Shown here: positions 39,267 to 40,977 of the stretch, piece after piece | How positions within the stretch are numbered: the stretch's first letter is position 1 | Layout of the letters: every line of letters starts with the position of its first letter | Assembly (NCBI GenBank): GCA_017405375.1 | Contig: JAFRAO010000034.1 | Coordinates: forward strand, 1 to 40,977 | DNA length: 40,977 nt | From: a bacterium | Lineage (GTDB): Bacteria; Cyanobacteriota; Vampirovibrionia; Gastranaerophilales; Gastranaerophilaceae | Reading direction: 5' to 3' | Made by a program: the position numbers and the translations under genes | Notes under the pieces: generated by a model | What the model was told of the DNA's origin: nothing | Databases searched by the model: none | What the model saw: the letters and a program-made list of their open reading frames with translations, nothing else

Positions 39267-39502
39267 CAACTTTTTTTAATTTTTTCCAAAAAATATCTTT
39301 TATATCTTACCTTATCACCATAGCGATTTACGCTCTCCGTCCATACATCGTCTATCGTATAGCCTTCGGGTATTAACTTTATTCTTAAATCAGATACAAT
39401 CTTTCTTAACTCGGTTGTTCCTAAAACCTCTTTACAGTCATTTACTGTTATATAAGGGTGTGTTTGCAAGTATTTATATACTCTTTGTTCGCTTGGTTTC
39501 AT
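39263..39502 (-). CDS. Small winged-helix-like DNA-binding protein
   Basis: A 79-residue protein with a helix-turn-helix/winged-helix look (QRVYKYLQTHPYITVNDCKE, then LGTTELRKIVSDLR, and a basic strand-turn-strand end, YGDKVRYKRYFLEKIKK). Short phage proteins of this type follow dnaB in several genomes. The ATG at 39502 has AAAGGA seven bases upstream; the longer frame to 39556 overlaps dnaB. Possible replication accessory or regulator. Confidence 0.7.
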   Translation of the reverse strand: MKPSEQRVYKYLQTHPYITVNDCKEVLGTTELRKIVSDLRIKLIPEGYTIDDVWTESVNRYGDKVRYKRYFLEKIKKSC

Positions 39503-39515
39503 ATTGATTTCCTTT

Positions 39516-40715
39516 CTAATAAAACATAGGTATTTTTTGGTTAAATCTGAGGTCAACGCAACCTACGCCACCTCTTCTGTTTTTACATACAGAAAACAGT
39601 GCTTTCCCTTTTTCCTCCGGTTTAGGCTCCTCGTTTTTCTGTAATGTGTAATATTCAGGTCTATGTATAAAGCAAATTAAGTCTGCATCTTGTTCTATAC
39701 TTCCCGAATCTCTTAAATCTGCCATTGTCGGAATCTTAACATCTCTGCTTTCAACCCCACGATTCAACTGGCATAAAGCAATAACAGGAACATCTAAGTC
39801 TTTGGCTATTACTTTTAATTGTCTTGACATATCGCTGATTTCCTCGTAACGGCTCTTGTAACTTCTTCTTGATTTCAAAATTGATAAATGGTCTATAAAC
39901 ATAACATCAATTTTGTTTATTGCTTTTAATTTCATTGAGTGTGCATAAATATCTTCAACATTAACATCGGCTTTGTCATATATTTTTAACGGTAATTTTT
40001 CAATGTTATTAGAAGCATTTATACATTTTTCAAAATCTTGTTGAGTTATTTTAAATAAATTTTCAATACCTGTTTCAGCCTTTACAAGTCTTTTATGAAG
40101 GTCTTTGGTTGACATTTCCAAACTATAAAAAACAACATTTTTTCCTGATTTTGCCATGTTATATGCAATATTCAATCCTATTGTAGATTTTCCCATTGCC
40201 GGTCTACCACCTAAAATTATAAGTTCTGATTTTCTAAAACCTCTTATAAGTTCATCTATTGCATAAAAACCTGTTTTGACAGTTGATAAATCCGGCTTTC
40301 CTTGGTAAATTCTTTCAAGGTCTTGTAAAAATTCTTTCGCCGGATTCTCACTACTTTCTTTTAAAAAAGTTAATCCTTTTAATCTTTTAATTTCTTTTTC
40401 GGCATCATCTAAACTCAAACCGGGTATTTTTTTTATTTCTCTTGTTTTATAGTCATCTAAAACAAGTCCTGCATAACCTTTTACAGTAATTTCTGACGGT
40501 TTATATATTACATTTTGCATTTCAAGCAAATTTGTAAATTTTATCTTTTCACACTTTCTTGCTATTTTTGGCAAGTCGTCATTCGGCTCAATGTTATCAT
40601 AAATATAACCTAAACTTTCATCTTCAAACATATTTCCTTGCAACTCGGATATATATATTTTATATTTTGGCTGATTAAGCAAACAACAAACCAGTGCATA
40701 TTCATAATCTTTCAT
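39516..40715 (-). CDS. dnaB: DnaB-like replicative helicase
   Basis: A 399-residue hexameric helicase. A short N-terminal domain (about 1-95) and linker are followed by the RecA-like core with Walker A GGRPAMGKST (169-178), SLEM (198-201), Walker B VMFIDH (271-276) and LCQLNRGVESR with arginine-finger-like residues. It unwinds the phage fork. It is slightly shorter than bacterial DnaB. The start overlaps the upstream gene's stop region without a gap, so the two genes are coupled. Confidence 0.9.
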   Translation of the reverse strand: MKDYEYALVCCLLNQPKYKIYISELQGNMFEDESLGYIYDNIEPNDDLPKIARKCEKIKFTNLLEMQNVIYKPSEITVKGYAGLVLDDYKTREIKKIPGLSLDDAEKEIKRLKGLTFLKESSENPAKEFLQDLERIYQGKPDLSTVKTGFYAIDELIRGFRKSELIILGGRPAMGKSTIGLNIAYNMAKSGKNVVFYSLEMSTKDLHKRLVKAETGIENLFKITQQDFEKCINASNNIEKLPLKIYDKADVNVEDIYAHSMKLKAINKIDVMFIDHLSILKSRRSYKSRYEEISDMSRQLKVIAKDLDVPVIALCQLNRGVESRDVKIPTMADLRDSGSIEQDADLICFIHRPEYYTLQKNEEPKPEEKGKALFSVCKNRRGGVGCVDLRFNQKIPMFY

Positions 40716-40977
40716 TTATTCTCTCCACCAGTTTTTCATTAAGCGTTCCTCTGCTTCTTTGGCTTTTTCTTTTTCTCTTTGCAAACCTAAGAAGTATTGT
40801 TTTGTGCTTAAAAACCAATTTTTAGTATTTTCTTGTCCACTAAGCCAAATATCCCTTTTTTCTAACTCATAATCAAAATCCAAAAGATTAAATCTTTCTT
40901 TCCATTCGTTATAATCTTTTTGATTTAACTTAATTACTTTTCCTTTAAAAGCGTATTCAGTTTCTTTTTCATTTTCA
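40716..40977 (-). CDS. DUF1376-type replication protein, C-terminal part (runs off the window end)
   Basis: The frame open at 40976 encodes ENEKETEYAFKGKVIKLNQK, then FDYELEKRDIWLSGQENTKN and a basic, Trp-containing end, stopping TAA at 40716. Helical C-terminal segments of this kind follow the linker in phage replication initiators and may contact the helicase. The stop is directly adjacent to the dnaB ATG. It joins the N-terminal part at 1-405 in frame when the window ends overlap by 1 or 7 bases, giving an estimated protein of about 220 residues. Confidence 0.8.
   Translation of the reverse strand, partial: ENEKETEYAFKGKVIKLNQKDYNEWKERFNLLDFDYELEKRDIWLSGQENTKNWFLSTKQYFLGLQREKEKAKEAEERLMKNWWRE

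Noticed and set aside
1..40977. Prophage or temperate lifestyle
   Set aside because: I found no integrase, transposase, excisionase, att-like flanks or CI-type repressor; the single XRE protein has no cleavage domain.

Overview
The window looks like one essentially complete genome of a contractile-tailed, dsDNA tailed phage (myovirus morphology) with low GC content. It holds a full head-tail set: terminases, DUF1073-type portal, Mu F-like protein, DUF2213 protease/scaffold, DUF2184-type capsid, DUF3383-type sheath, tube, tape measure, baseplate J/W/V proteins and fibres. It also carries its own helicase and recombination genes and a spanin-type lysis cassette. The Rz/Rz1 pair means a Gram-negative host. 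The AT-rich coding, sigma70-like promoters and several small families point tentatively to a low-GC gut alphaproteobacterium; this is an inference. I see no integrase, excisionase, partition system or CI-like repressor, so there is no sign of lysogeny.

The two window ends appear to join. A DUF1376-type replication gene runs off position 1 and resumes at 40977, and it is in frame if the ends overlap by 1 or 7 bases inside a GAAAAT tandem tract. The molecule is therefore probably circular or circularly permuted and was cut inside this gene. Nearly everything lies on the minus strand, so transcription runs from high to low coordinates. It starts at a strong promoter near 772-800 and goes through the replication gene, across the junction, dnaB (39516-40715), small genes, ERF, Gp157, SSB-like and NinB-like genes, HNH nucleases, a DnaA-domain-IV-like protein and many small accessory genes (30607-39502). 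Next come TerS, a DNA adenine methylase, TerL and portal (25858-30594), the head genes (20196-25856), the tail and baseplate (10811-20209) and the fibres (5734-10811). Two moron-like cassettes follow (3704-5566), then lysis (2415-3570), ending at two terminators near 938-1087.

Several layers of structure go beyond an ordinary phage annotation. (1) A 58-residue NrdD-like gene is split by a 767-base group I intron (1282-2048) with a perfect P1 helix and an HNH homing endonuclease whose 3' end overlaps the ribozyme core. (2) Three 18-bp inverted-repeat iterons, phased by 24 bp inside the replication gene and next to an AT-rich tract, form a lambda-O-like candidate origin. (3) Three promoters are followed by structured 5' leaders (669-766, 30034-30108, 34471-34573). 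The first has mutually exclusive pairings reaching the ribosome binding site. (4) A shared 10-mer, GATTTGCAAA, sits at the -35 position of three intergenic minus-strand promoters. (5) A tail-fibre reading frame is interrupted by a single amber codon between two homologous lectin-like modules. (6) Three genes carry long in-frame tandem repeats: in the methylase, a Gly-rich protein and a beta-helix protein.
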